Source: Plasmopara viticola (taxonomy: Eukaryota; Oomycota; Peronosporomycetes; Peronosporales; Peronosporaceae). Taken from it: 64,000 nucleotides of DNA. Below, in pieces: positions 34,962 through 46,383 of the stretch. The notes under the pieces were generated by a model. That model ran no database searches. It was given only the letters and a program-made list of their open reading frames with translations, and was not told the origin of the DNA. The stretch lies in the NCBI GenBank assembly GCA_001695595.3, contig MBPM02000053.1, positions 372,001 to 436,000 on the forward strand, written 5' to 3'. The position numbers and the translations under genes are program-made. The stretch's first letter is position 1. Every line of letters begins with the position of its first letter.

Positions 34962-35514
34962 TGAACAAGCGCACCGAAGTCCTCCTAGGAAGTGGTAACT
35001 ATTACCAGTGGGAGTTCAACATGAGGATGACCCTGGTGCGTTGGGTCTCCTGGGACACATCATGGCCTTCTAGGAAGAGAAGGGGGCACGGAGGTTAAAT
35101 GATGCCAAGGCGCTAGGCATCATTGCTCAAGGCGTTGAGATCCAGCACCAGACCAAGATTCGGTCGGCTACGCGTGCTTTGGAGGCGTGGGGAATACTCC
35201 GCTATCTCTACAATCGCTCGACTCTTCACAATCGTGTTGTAATGACTCGTCGACCACATGAGTTTAAGATGGAAAGTGGAAATAGCATGACAGAGCATCT
35301 GGACTATTTTGACGAGCTAGTAGTGGGACTACAGACTACGGGAGAGCAAATTGATGAGTCACGCCAGCTGGTGGTACTTCTCAGATGTCTACCTTCGGAG
35401 TACGACTTAATTTCGTCGATTGCGGAAAATGCAAGGGACATTTCGTTGATTGAAGTCAAGAGAAAGCTGCTCGTAGAGTCAGAGAAGCTGAGAGAAAGCG
35501 TTTCGCGTAAATGA
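34962..35514 (+). pseudogene. Copia gag (UBN2-type) pseudogene
   Basis: The start region (MNKRTEVLLGSGNYYQWEFN) and later ALGIIAQGVE, ALEAWGILRYLYNRSTL and LVVLLRCLPSEYDLI are characteristic of the UBN2 gag polypeptide. A frameshift near 35040 and a TAG at 35071-35073 interrupt it. From 35074 to 35514 the frame is open. Gag normally forms the cytoplasmic particle of the retrotransposon. Confidence 0.85.
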
Positions 35515-37030
35515 AAATGCTAGAAGATTCAAAGATGGACGGGACAATGGACGAAAGGGTGGTCCTCCACGCAATAACGGCGGATTCAAAGGCAAGTGCT
35601 TCAACTGTGACCAGTTTGGACACATGAAGCTGAACTGCCCGGCCGGGAAAAGATTCAACAGCGACGAAACGGTGTTTGCTGTTGGTGAAGGGAAGTCATA
35701 AGATTGGCTGATTGACAGTGGAGCAACTTCCCACATGACCCCACACAGGAAGGACTTGTTTGATTACGACCTAGAAGCTAACACCGAAGTTACGATTGCA
35801 GACGGGAAGAAGTTGCTTGTCAAAGGAGCCGGTACGGTGAAATTGACTGGTTTGAACGGAATGGGCATTCGCATGGTAAAGTTCTGCACATTCCCGGACT
35901 CGACAGAAGGTTGCTGTCAGATGGCAAGCTGGCAGAGCGTGGCATGGGTGTGAAATTTTCGCATTCGTCATGTTTTATTTAAAATAAGAAGCAAGCAATT
36001 GCGTCGGCACAAAAGTTGGAAAGTCGTATTTTCTTGACTGTGAGCAAGAAGAAGCATGTCTCGTTAAATATTCTGGGGCTGACAATCAGTGGGAGCTTTG
36101 GCATGCACGCATGGGGCACCCCAGCATGGATGCGCTGATCACTAATGGTATCCCAATTATCAAGCAAAGTCTGAAAATATTGTGTGCCGGGTGTTTGAAG
36201 GGCAAGCAGACGGTCACGGTGTTTCCGTCTCGTTCAATGACAGAGACGACACGTGCGTTGGAGCGTGTTCACACAGATGTCATGGGGCCAATGAGAATTT
36301 TCTCGAAGGATGGTGCCAAATACATTCTCACGCTTGTGGATGGTTTTTATACGATATGTTGCACTTTTTCTGATCAAGAGCAAGAGTGAAGTGGCTGGCA
36401 AGTCCAAGGAGTTTTTGACGTTATACGAAAACCAGTAGGATGCACGACTAAGATGTTTGCGATTCGACGACGGAATCGAGTTCTTAAACAAGAAAATGGA
36501 TGGAATATGTCAAGAGAACGGCATTGTACACCAGCGCTCCGTCCCATACAGCCCGCAGCAGAACGGAGTGGCGGAACGTGTGAACAGGACTGTTATATAG
36601 GTAGCCCACAGCATGTTACACTACAAGAGCGTTTCGACGGAATGGTGGGCGGAAGCGGTAAATACAGCGGTTTATTTGATTAATCGCTCCAGCAATACGG
36701 TCCATCCTGACACCACGCCGTACGAGCTAGCTTTCAAGATGAAGCCTCGAATGTATCACCTGCGCGTATTTGGTTCGCAAGGTTACGCTCATATTGACGA
36801 TGTGAAACGGATCAAACTGGAACCCGAAGATCTTCAAGTGTATGATTCTTGGCTATGCAGAGAATGCCAAAGACTATCGCGTGTTTGACTTGGAGAATAC
36901 CAAGATTAACGTGATCCGCTCTGTAAAGTTGGATGAGCGTGAGGTGGGCGGCATTTATGACACGAAGGTGCTTAAGCCGGAACCAATTGTTCAAGTAATA
37001 AAGAATGGCGATGAAGTCAATTTTTAGCAT
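35515..37030 (+). pseudogene. Copia nucleocapsid, protease and integrase pseudogene
   Basis: In order: a CCHC zinc knuckle at 35597-35638 (C-x2-C-x4-H-x4-C); the protease motif DWLIDSGATSHM from 35702; the integrase zinc region with WELWHARMGHPS and a later CAGC; and the integrase core with HTDVMGP, then RFDDGIEFLN and PYSPQQNGVAERVNRT, so the D, D and E positions are still readable. Stops and at least three frame changes separate these segments. Confidence 0.85.
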
Positions 37031-38888
37031 CAAGTGGATCGACAGTCACTTCCGGACGATCCCATGGGAGCTTTCGAACAGGCAGTCGAGGATATCGATA
37101 TGGATGATGTGGATTGTACGCCAAGTGCCGTTTCACAGCGGCTAATGCCTTCTGAGAGCCCTGTACGAAACAGGTTTGAGCTAACGGAGTGTCATCAACT
37201 ATCCCAAGAGCATTAGTGCTGATGCTAAGAAACGGCTCCGATGGTGGAGAGTCAACAGAAGGCAGTGAGAGCCCACCGACTCCAAAGCGTGCTGGAATTG
37301 ACGGAGATGGACAATTGCGGAAGCCTTTCTTGCTTACGTCGTGAATATCGACGATGATACGGACTCACCGACTGCTTATACTTAAGCAATGGCAAGCGAC
37401 GATGCAATGATATGGCGTGAAGCAATGGATGCTGAGCTTTTCTCTCCCGAAGAGAATAAAACGTGGACATTGTAGCCAGGAGGGAAGACTGGACGCACAA
37501 TTGGATCACGATGGGTATTTGCCAAGAAGCGTGATCAGAATGGCGCTATCGTGCGATACAAGGCACGACTGGTCTCGAAAGGTTTTATGCAGAAGTAAGG
37601 CGTTGACTTTTTCGAGACATATCCTCCGGTTGCCACCATGAAATCGATCCGAATAATTCTCGCGGTATGTGCTGAATGCGACTATCAAATGGAACAGCTG
37701 GACGTCGACAATGCTTTTCTCAATAGCGTGTTGGCGGACAACGTTTTTATGGAAGTTCCGCTTGGTGTCGACAATGCTCAAGGATACATATGTCAAATAA
37801 ACTAGACTATTTAGGGACTGAACCAAGCAGCAAGTGCCTGGAACAAGACAATACATCGTGTCTTCGTCAGGAATAGCTTTAAGAGTTGCGGAGCAGATCA
37901 GTGTGTTTATGTCAAGAGCACTAAAGAAAGTTTTGCTTAGGTTGGACTATATGCGGATGACATAATTATCGCAGCAAGAAGCAGCAAAGAACTAAATCAA
38001 GTAAGTGGGGTACTCAAGAATGCTTTCAAGATGAAGGAGCTTGGTAAGGCGGAAAATATTTTGGTTATGGAAACTGATCACGACAGGTCAGCTGGAATAT
38101 TGATGATCAAACAGACTCGCTACATCGATGACGTGGTCAAGCGATTCGGTCAACAAGATGCCAAGAGTGTTGAAAACCCATGCGTATCAGGATTGAAGCT
38201 GTCGTCAAAGCAGTCATCAACAACGTAAGAGCGACGGTCGACAATGCGATCAAAGCTTTATCACTCTTTAACTGGATGCTTGCTGTACATAAGGACATGC
38301 ACTCGGCCTGATATTGCTTGCGTGGTGACGCAGCTATCACATTTTCTGGAGAACTCAGAACTACAAAATTGGAGCGCAGCAATTCAAATAGTACGGTATC
38401 TGAAGACCACGCGTCAAATCGGTATCGTCTACCGAGGAAGTGGAACCGTTGCGGTCAATGCATACTCGGATGTAGATTGGGGCAGCAACACGGATGACAC
38501 ACGCTTGGTCTCGGGAATTATGGTCATGATTGCAAGCGCACCAGTGGTATTCAAGTCGAAGTACCAGCGGACAGTTGCGCTGAGCTCAGCGGAAGCTGAG
38601 TATATGGCTCTCAGTTTATGCACACAAGAAGTTCTTTGGACGCGGGCAATGCTAAAGGACATGGGTCACGAGCAAGTCGAAGGCACACAGGTATGGGAAG
38701 ACAACCAAGGTGCTATTGCGTTGGCCAATAACGCCGGATACCATGCTAGGACAAAGCATGTGGACATCAAGCACCACTTTATTCGTGAGAACGTGCAAGA
38801 AGGAATGTTGAAGATTGAATATATCGACACGAAGAGTCAGCTTGCAGATACGCTGACGAAGGCAATTGGAACCAAGATGTCTAAGTAA
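37031..38888 (+). pseudogene. Copia reverse transcriptase and RNase H pseudogene
   Basis: RT begins near 37400 (IWREAMDAELFS). It contains YKARLVSKGF, the QLDVDNAFLN catalytic segment and the YADD motif at 37950-37961. RNase H is open at 38244-38888 and carries AYSDVDWGSN, SSAEAEYMAL, WEDNQGAIAL and KHVDIKHHFIRE, ending at TAA 38886-38888. Several in-frame stops remain in RT (for example just before VGLYADD). Confidence 0.9.
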
Positions 38889-38949
38889 TTGCGCGAAGCC
38901 TCCGGAATCAAGACCAAGTCAGCAACAAGGACACACACCATTAGCGGTG

Positions 38950-38976
38950 AGTTAAAGCTACACCGCTGAAGCATGT
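38950..38976 (+). repeat. Stub of the Copia 3' LTR
   Basis: About 27 bases matching the beginning of the 5' LTR with a few differences. The rest of the LTR is absent, so the element was truncated after or during insertion. Confidence 0.55.
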
Positions 38977-41900
38977 AATAATAAAATTACTGGTTTTTTG
39001 ACGCGACTAAGCGCGAGGCCAAATCGTATTTTTGATGAACGCCAGGCAGCCATAAAGTAATCCCAACACAAGGGGTCATCCTTCACAATAAAGATTTAAG
39101 GAAGTGTTTCTTCAATGAAGCTCAAGATCCATTGCTTAGCGCATGGATAGTCTGGTAATTCTTCGGTGCCATTCGAAAGATACCATGGGGCTAGACCATT
39201 GCTGATGTAACCAAATTATATACAAGCTACGCCTCCAGCGAAAATTTTGGCTTTGACCAGTCGTATCTGCAGGTCATACGAGAAGTTCTATTTATTGCTG
39301 ATCAGTCTAAAAGATACTAATTTTCAAACACGGTTGACGGTGTTGGCAGAGCAAAGTTTTCCATGCATCTTCGAAAGATGCGGCAGAATTTATAAAATTA
39401 TTTATTTCTGGGTGGAAACGTTTAAGCTTGCTTGAACTCAGTGTGCTGTAAGAATTGGTTAAAGAAAAGTGTACGTCAATGTTGAGGTACAGAACGATAA
39501 TGTTACCACAAAAGCCCCAAATCCTAACTATACGCCATAAGAGGTTTTGACAGTTGTCAGACTCACCAACTAAGCATTAAAGACAGGTAATCGATGGTGT
39601 TCATGAGCCAATTTTGACCTGAAAACTTCTCCTGACGAGATCACTTACATTAAGTAAAGAAAAGCTAAGCTTGTCTTTAATCCTTGCTCGGTAGGTCCAG
39701 TGGCGATTTCGCTACCGCAGTATGCGAGAAATATCTGACTCGCTCACCTCTACAAGTCGCTGTCGCGTGAGAGGCTCACACGCTCTATAAATAATCTTAC
39801 TAACAAGAACAGAGCCTTCCGGATGTTATGTAGGTGTTGGTTCTGAGCAGTATGCTTATTTACTTTGCGTGCCGCGAGAGCTCTCCAAGAGTCACTCATG
39901 TGTGAATTTTTAACCCATGAGTGACTCTTGTGCAGTTTTTAGTCAATAGAAGGCGGTTCTTGAAGCTATTCGCAGTCATAACCGCTTCACATTAGAGGCG
40001 ATTGTTAAAATTCACGTGGTGCATTATGCCGCTACCAGTGGTGACATTGTTCGGGCGGCGCTCAGACCACTTGTCTGATTAACATGGTCTCTTGATGACC
40101 CCTTAATCTTTGTAAAGCGTATTGTGACAACCTCACATGCTCGTCGTAACTTTCTAATTAAGTTTATTTTAAAACTGTATATGCCTTTGACAAAGAAGCT
40201 TTTGAGATATGCTTTGCTGTTTGACTTGACACTAAGATAAAAGCCTTGCATACATCTGCTGGTCTCGTTCACAATGCGCAGAGGAAGTTTGCTATCATCA
40301 AGTATTGAACACTTCATCAGATTTCATATGCCAAAGTTTAGTAGCTCAAAGCCGTCTTAAACACTTTTATTTGGCCCGCGACACATACTCAAATTTCCTA
40401 ACGCCACTTTCAGAGTTGGGTTCTACTGCTGATCATTTTTTGCAGCACGTCAATCGAAGCAAGACTTATTTTTGCGTATCAAGAATGACGTGTTTGCAAT
40501 TGCCAAGCAACTATAGAAAGCAGAGCGTGTTAGATCCATTTCATAAGCCGGCGAGTCCAACTACTTGCTACAAGTATTGGCGTGCTTCCTGTATGCTCGC
40601 GTCGCTAAAACCCACCTAAGTTTAGTCGCCTATATTGATCTGTGGCACAGAAAGCAGAATCTTGTTCGTCGTTGGAATACACAATGCGCCTTAATCTCAA
40701 TGTTGCGCTCTTTACCTTCATCTTTGGGTAGAACCATTTGCTTAAAAATGATATTGCGTTCAATCAGGTGGCAAGCTCGGCCTTATTATGATTACTACTA
40801 CTTTAAATGGCTTGCATCTAGACACACTTTTGCCGCTGATAGTTTGCACTAAAGCAACTTGCAAACGCGACTCAGTCCTGCTCGTAGTCGCCGTTGCATC
40901 TTTAATGGATATTGTTTGCTCGAGTCCACGGGCTTGATAGCCGCATTTAACCCTAAGTTGTTATTTTTTTATCGATTAGTCCAGCACTGGTCCACATTGT
41001 ATTCAATTCGTTGCATGTCATGCACTGGAAATGCTTATGCTCTGCATTGAGCGTCACTACCGCATTTTCAGCTTTATCGATCAAAGCCTCTTTGCCTTGC
41101 TTCTTTATAATATAATCTTAAATCGTCTATCGTTCTACTCTCTACCTGCTCAGCTCCGAGCCAAGGATGAATTTCTCGTAGCTCTGTCCAGTAACAGCTT
41201 TATTTTCTGTATTGGAGCGAATGATTTAAAAGTCTCGGTGTAATAGTGCAATAATACTCGAAGTCTTTGGTCCTCATGTAAAATATTCACTTTAAGGTTC
41301 AAGTTTTTTGCAACCCGCTGTAGGACAATTACGCACTTATGCCTTTTTTGCGGTTGTAGGCCACAAGGTGAAGTTTACGGCCCTATGTAGAATAATCAAC
41401 TGATGCGATGTTCGCAATCTCAGTTCGAGCCCTACCAAATCACGTCGATCAGAAACACGCCATGTATGTCGTGGAATTACGTCGTGATGTTGTCGTTCAT
41501 AAATTTGTTGATTAAGACCACGGTGAAAACTTCGCGTGTTGAAAATTCTCTTGTGCCGTATACCCTTATGGTGATGAGAAGTAGAGATTCGTCGAAGCTG
41601 AAAAGACCGTAACGAAGACAATTGTGAAAAAGAAAAATATGACTTATCGATGTCTACCCTGTCCTACGTCCGATCAACTAATAAACTGAGCATGTAACGT
41701 TGCAGGATACGGAACCCGGTGGCTAAATAGCTGTGCGCTAGAGACTGCTTATGTGGGTTCCGGTAGCTCCATAGGCATATGTTCAGTGAATTCAATTATA
41801 TACAACAAACGCGCCAAATTCTTGCATAAACGGATACAGTTTTGAAACCGAACTCATATTGCTTCGTGACGACTTTTGCATAAATTTCAGATCCCACGCT

Positions 41901-42164
41901 AGAGCACCATAGGTTCAACGATGATAGGCACACATGGCTAAGCTTTTTGAGATGCTCGAGCAAAGCATCATATAATGCACTAAGTCGTAAATTCGCACGA
42001 AATTGCGAAAACACCAATCACGTCACGCCGTCGACGTTGTGATCACCCTAACAAATTGGTAAAATAGACGGTCGTTATTAAAAGTCAAAATTAATTGTTA
42101 CGATGCGCCAAATTCCACAATCCGGCTTATACTGGATAATAATCGACGGACGAAGACTTCCAAT
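38977..42164. other. Intergenic DNA with one perfect hairpin
   Basis: No gene recognised. Frames of about 95-105 codons on both strands at 40.0-40.9 kb show no domain. The inverted repeat at 39886-39930 is listed separately. Confidence 0.4.
39886..39930. repeat. Perfect 15-bp inverted repeat, 15-base spacer
   Basis: CAAGAGTCACTCATG at 39886-39900 is exactly complementary to CATGAGTGACTCTTG at 39916-39930. Together they could form a stable hairpin or mark the fused ends of a small transposon. Confidence 0.85.
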
Positions 42165-43832
42165 TTAAGGCTGGACCTTGTCTTTCGGAGGTGGCAATAG
42201 CGATGCCGGTAGCTCAACTGGTATAATTTCACCATCCTTAGCGAGCGTGCAGAGATGCATGGCCACAGCAAACTGATCGGCATCTAGACTTCCGGTTTTC
42301 GACTGATCGGCGAGGTCCCAAATGCTCCGAAGAGTATCTTGCGAGACTGTTGCCGATGCATGTTTCTGCAGCGGGGCCATGCAGCTTCCGCCGGAGGCCC
42401 GTCCATTGGAATCTAGTGACAGCGTGGAAAAAATGGCGTCGTACTCTTCCTTGCGGCCCTGGAGCAATTCTTCCCACTGCAATCTTCCCACAGTCGCATT
42501 GTTGCTGGCAAACGGATTATTACTGAATGTGGCAGTATCAGGATTCTCCACACCAGCAATGCCCACGCGCGAGTGCTTCGGCAATGAGGCCATCAATGCT
42601 GGAATATCTTTTGTCAGCATATCATCAATATCTTGCAGTTCACGTGTTTTTAAAGACGGAAATTTTGTAAACTTGCGGTCAGCGCACTGACGCACAAATG
42701 CGTCGATTGGCGGGAAATCCCCCGGCGGTAAATGATACTTGCGCTGGACGTCACGAAAATTCTCAGCCATGTTCTCGAGCAACTCGCGCTGTTTCTTTTC
42801 CATCCCAAAAACCGCTGGCATCTTATCGCGTAAATGTCCTAAAATACAGGCGTGAACTTTTACAAGTCGTGCACGTTTGACCAATTCGTTAACTTTACGA
42901 ACAGCAGCATGCTGCGGCAAATCCCGTAACTCGTCTAGTAAGTCACGCTCCTCGGCATCAAAAAGCGCCTCAGGAGTGCCGCTATTGCCATCCTCACCGT
43001 GTTTTTGACGTGGTTGAGCCCAGAAGGAGCCAAGATACACACGCATAACTTCTGGTGTCTTTAAAACCTTGCCCAAAGACCACATGAGTGCGCCATATAC
43101 ACGTAGTAGACGTTGCTGGTCCACTTGGTCGGCCTTATTTAGCACGCAACGCACTTTATCACTTTGACCTTGTAGCACTTCAATCACACGTTGAAATTCG
43201 TCCGAGATATCAAGTTTGTGCGCATCAAAGAGCAGCAGAATAAGATCCGATCGCTCAGCAAACCAACGCGCCACTTGCGTAAAGTCATACCCTCGAGAAA
43301 TTCGTTGCTTTTCACCACTCAAAATACCAGGAGTGTCCACAATCGTAAGTTGCTCAAGCAAGGGAGCAGGAAGCTGTGCAACTTCAAATTTATTAAGAAA
43401 AGCTGTACCAAACATCGACAGTCCACCAAACGGCAGGTCTGGTGACACACATGCGGCATTACCCGGAATAGTGCGTTCTTCGTCTTCGTGCATTACAGCA
43501 ACGAACCGATCCGTAGTGGGCTCTGGTCCAACCCGTTGGCCAGGAAATGGTCTGCCCAGGAGGTACTCGATGAACGACGTCTTTCCAACAGAGTATTGTC
43601 CAATCATGAGTACCTGTGGTTTTGCCTCAAAATCAGCATCGCTCAGCAAAGGGGAGTGAAAATCTCCAAAGTCGTAGCGCTTTTCTAGCGATCTAAGTTT
43701 AGTGGCGTAAAGTTTCTTGAGTCCATTGATGACTTCGCGGCTCTTGGTTGCGATCTCAGCTCCTTCGCCGCCGGCATGGAGTTCAGCACCACTTTTACTA
43801 GAGACGGAACTAGTGCGCTGGAGTCGAGACAT
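42165..43832 (-). CDS. EHD-family dynamin-like ATPase with C-terminal EH domain
   Basis: Intronless, 555 residues, true ATG, close to the usual EHD length of about 530-550. After an N-terminal helical segment comes a dynamin-type nucleotide-binding domain: P-loop GQYSVGKTS at 78-86, switch region PTTDRF at 105-110, DTPG at 166-169 and NKAD at 232-235. A helical domain follows (to about 430). A single EH domain occupies about 455-545, with IWDLADQ and an EF-hand-like loop in DQSKTGSLDADQF. EHD proteins bind ATP despite the G-type motifs, oligomerise on tubular endosomal membranes and recruit NPF-containing partners for recycling and membrane fission. The stop is TAA. The next gene upstream starts its 3' end only 144 bases away on the same strand. 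Confidence 0.93.
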   Translation of the reverse strand: MSRLQRTSSVSSKSGAELHAGGEGAEIATKSREVINGLKKLYATKLRSLEKRYDFGDFHSPLLSDADFEAKPQVLMIGQYSVGKTSFIEYLLGRPFPGQRVGPEPTTDRFVAVMHEDEERTIPGNAACVSPDLPFGGLSMFGTAFLNKFEVAQLPAPLLEQLTIVDTPGILSGEKQRISRGYDFTQVARWFAERSDLILLLFDAHKLDISDEFQRVIEVLQGQSDKVRCVLNKADQVDQQRLLRVYGALMWSLGKVLKTPEVMRVYLGSFWAQPRQKHGEDGNSGTPEALFDAEERDLLDELRDLPQHAAVRKVNELVKRARLVKVHACILGHLRDKMPAVFGMEKKQRELLENMAENFRDVQRKYHLPPGDFPPIDAFVRQCADRKFTKFPSLKTRELQDIDDMLTKDIPALMASLPKHSRVGIAGVENPDTATFSNNPFASNNATVGRLQWEELLQGRKEEYDAIFSTLSLDSNGRASGGSCMAPLQKHASATVSQDTLRSIWDLADQSKTGSLDADQFAVAMHLCTLAKDGEIIPVELPASLLPPPKDKVQP

Positions 43833-43976
43833 CGTAGGAATGTGGCGGCCTAAGTCTTTTTTGCGTGTGACTGCTCACGCCCAAAACCGTAACTGACGGT
43901 AAGAGTGTTGGTCAAATCGATGTCGTTGAAGCAGAAGTGGCTACACATTTTAGCTACACTGAAATTCAGACGTGGT

Positions 43977-46166
43977 TCAAAATTGTGGCTTGGTGCCACG
44001 CTGTTGGCTTATCGTGTTGATGACTGCTAAGCGCTTGAGTTCGTTGTATGTAAGCACTCGCTCTTCCTCTTCGTCGTCTTGCAATTCTTCTCCACCTGCA
44101 ATTACACTCTTGTCAGCACGTAGAGTGTTCTTCTTATCGACTCGTTTGCTGTTTACTGTCGCTTCATTTCCGTACAATGGAAGTGCTTCAAAGGATTGAC
44201 GAAGAGACAGCGAGTCGCGAGTAGACAGGCGCTGAGACTGTTGTTGCTGTTTACTAACGGAAAAATTGTGTCCCTTTGACGGCGGCTTTACCAAGGTTCT
44301 GCCCGTATTAAAGGCATGAGACAGATCTTCAGCCGGCAAGTCGATATATCCATCGACGCCACCGAAGGAGGGCACGTGCACATGCAACTGTTGGCTAGGA
44401 TCGGACGATAATGATGAAGGGCCGTGTCCCAAAGGAAGTGGTGAAGCTTTAGAAACATCTGTAGTCTGCGCTTGAGGTTGTAGTTGACCTCGATCTCCTT
44501 TATGTGTTTTTGCTGGTGATGTTTCACTTACTCGATCACCTGCTTTGTTCTGCAGCAAAGCCGTCGTGTACATTTCAATGGCCTGCAAAGATTCAAACAC
44601 GCTCGTATCCGAGATGCCATGACCAAGCGATGTTGCCTTTCCACTAGCAGAACCACTAGCGGTTGCGTGCGCCATCGTATTGTATACCGAATGTACCGAG
44701 GCCTTGATTTTTGTTAAAATTGCGTCTCGCTCCTCTACTTCCGCGTCTAAATCATCGCATGCCTGTTGTGTTTTGCTTAAAAGTGCTTTTAGTCGGCGAA
44801 GCTGGTCTTTTTGAGAGATTCGACTTGCAATGCCATCATGGGTCTTATACGTCTCTATTTGAGACATCAATGCTGCCACTTGGGCTTGAAGGGCCACCTC
44901 TTCACGACTAAGCTCCTCCACACGCTTAAAACGTTGAAAATTGGCAGTATCGCGGGCCAGCAAGTCCTGAGCTAAAATCTCGATATTCTGTAATCCCGTT
45001 TGCTCTCGGATGGTGGCAAAAGCCTGTTCGTACGTAGTCAGTAAAGCATCAGGAGTCGAGGTAAGCGTTAAGTCCACGCCAATTTGCCACGTAGACATCG
45101 CAGAGACATGACGAAACGGTCCTGAACTAGCTTCCTCTTGCTTTACATCTGCGTCCGAACGTTTAGAGGTATCGGAAGTACTCGAAGGCAAGCTTTGCAG
45201 CTCACTTGTGGTCATACACACTCCTGTTTCTTTGCGCCAGAGCTCAATGTTGCGCTTCAACTCTTGAAATTGCGTTTCGTACTCCATTTGTTCGCGCTCA
45301 GCTGCATCCTCGAGTCGATTTACTTCCCGAACCAGTGCATCGCGAGCTTGAGTTGCATGCGCAAAGTCACTCATGGCTCGCTCATGGCAGGCTTTCAAAC
45401 CACTCGTTTCGCGCTCAAGCTTCTTGTAAATCCCGTCAAAGATGATACGGTCTCGTCGAGCAGCATCCACTCGGGCAAGTAAGTGCTTGTTCGCAGAATC
45501 GACCTCATTCTTACGGACTAGAGCGAGCTCGAGTCGGTTCTCCGCCATGCGAAGTCTCCCTGATGCAGCAGCTGCCGCTGCATAAGCTCTGCTAGGCATA
45601 CCTAAATCATTTTCAGCTAAGGCCTCTTGTTTAAAATTTGGCTGCAGTGCAAGTCGCAAGGCTGCGAGCTCTTGTGTCTTCTCTTGCATCAGCTGCTCCG
45701 TTCTCTTTACCTGACGCTGAGTCTTGGCAAGCTTCCGAGTAAACAAAGCAAGGGTAGATTGAATTTGCTCGATTTGACTGCGTTTTTCCTGCCCTACTAG
45801 TTCTCGAGCTGCTCTCGCTTCGATAGAAAGCTCTTGTTTTAGTAACTTGTTGTGCTTTTGCAGTCTTTCGATGGTCTCACGAGGCGCTTGCACGGAAAAC
45901 GAGACAGGAGAAGACATTTTAGTGTGACTAAAAGCTGCTAGAGTAGTAGGCTTCGCTCCTGGAATACGGACGCTCTTTCGTCGAATTTGCTCCATAGATT
46001 CAAGTGTATTAGCAGCAGTAATGTGGTTCTCATTTTCGTCAAGTCGACGCTCATTCGCAGCTACTAACGTTAGTCCAGCAATTATTCCTATTGTCGAGGT
46101 CGTGCCATGAAGTCTACTAACAGCGACGTCACAATTGGTCTTGGGGTGATAATCCTCCCCACTCAT
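43977..46166 (-). CDS. Coiled-coil protein of the outer dynein arm docking family (CCDC63/CCDC114/ODA1-like)
   Basis: Intronless, 729 residues from a true ATG. A low-complexity N-terminus (1-90) is followed by long coiled coils at about 95-315 and 405-495. Family-like landmarks are RLQKHNKLLKQEL at about 101-113, RDRIIFDGIYKKLERE at 239-254 and the segment YEQAFATIREQTGLQNIEIL at 379-398, which resembles the conserved Y..IF..I...TG...I..L block of ODA docking proteins. The serine-rich tail looks disordered and ends with a basic segment. Such proteins anchor outer dynein arms to doublet microtubules in motile cilia. Here that would mean zoospore flagella. Assignment rests on pattern rather than alignment. 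The alternative is a generic coiled-coil protein. Confidence 0.65.
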   Translation of the reverse strand: MSGEDYHPKTNCDVAVSRLHGTTSTIGIIAGLTLVAANERRLDENENHITAANTLESMEQIRRKSVRIPGAKPTTLAAFSHTKMSSPVSFSVQAPRETIERLQKHNKLLKQELSIEARAARELVGQEKRSQIEQIQSTLALFTRKLAKTQRQVKRTEQLMQEKTQELAALRLALQPNFKQEALAENDLGMPSRAYAAAAAASGRLRMAENRLELALVRKNEVDSANKHLLARVDAARRDRIIFDGIYKKLERETSGLKACHERAMSDFAHATQARDALVREVNRLEDAAEREQMEYETQFQELKRNIELWRKETGVCMTTSELQSLPSSTSDTSKRSDADVKQEEASSGPFRHVSAMSTWQIGVDLTLTSTPDALLTTYEQAFATIREQTGLQNIEILAQDLLARDTANFQRFKRVEELSREEVALQAQVAALMSQIETYKTHDGIASRISQKDQLRRLKALLSKTQQACDDLDAEVEERDAILTKIKASVHSVYNTMAHATASGSASGKATSLGHGISDTSVFESLQAIEMYTTALLQNKAGDRVSETSPAKTHKGDRGQLQPQAQTTDVSKASPLPLGHGPSSLSSDPSQQLHVHVPSFGGVDGYIDLPAEDLSHAFNTGRTLVKPPSKGHNFSVSKQQQQSQRLSTRDSLSLRQSFEALPLYGNEATVNSKRVDKKNTLRADKSVIAGGEELQDDEEEERVLTYNELKRLAVINTISQQRGTKPQF

Positions 46167-46383
46167 TGCTATTAACCACCGCGACTTATGGACGCGAGCC
46201 GTTTCAAGTTAAACTACAAGTATTTTGTTTAAAACTCTGAATTGTACGTGGTTAAAACGGGAAATCTCTAGACTTTTACTTCAATGCGAAGCTTGGCACC
46301 ATATTCCTCTTCCTCGTATATCTTGTAAATTGCCAGCTTTCGATCAACTCGGCGGTATTTTAGTGCAGAAGCACTAGTTGTTG

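Larger units (their letters stand above)
34765..38976 (+). mobile_element. Ty1/Copia LTR retrotransposon, decayed, 3' truncated
   Basis: Copia order is complete: LTR, gag, zinc knuckle, protease, integrase, reverse transcriptase, RNase H. The element is about 4.2 kb, with the 3' LTR cut after about 27 bases. Many frameshifts and internal stops mean that no polyprotein can be made. It is inserted in degraded AT-rich DNA about 3 kb downstream of the host gene island (in that island's direction of transcription). Confidence 0.95.

Noticed and set aside
40305..40852. Pair of overlapping plus-strand frames (104 and 95 codons)
   Set aside because: Different frames, no recognisable motif and no promoter context, so they are likely chance frames.
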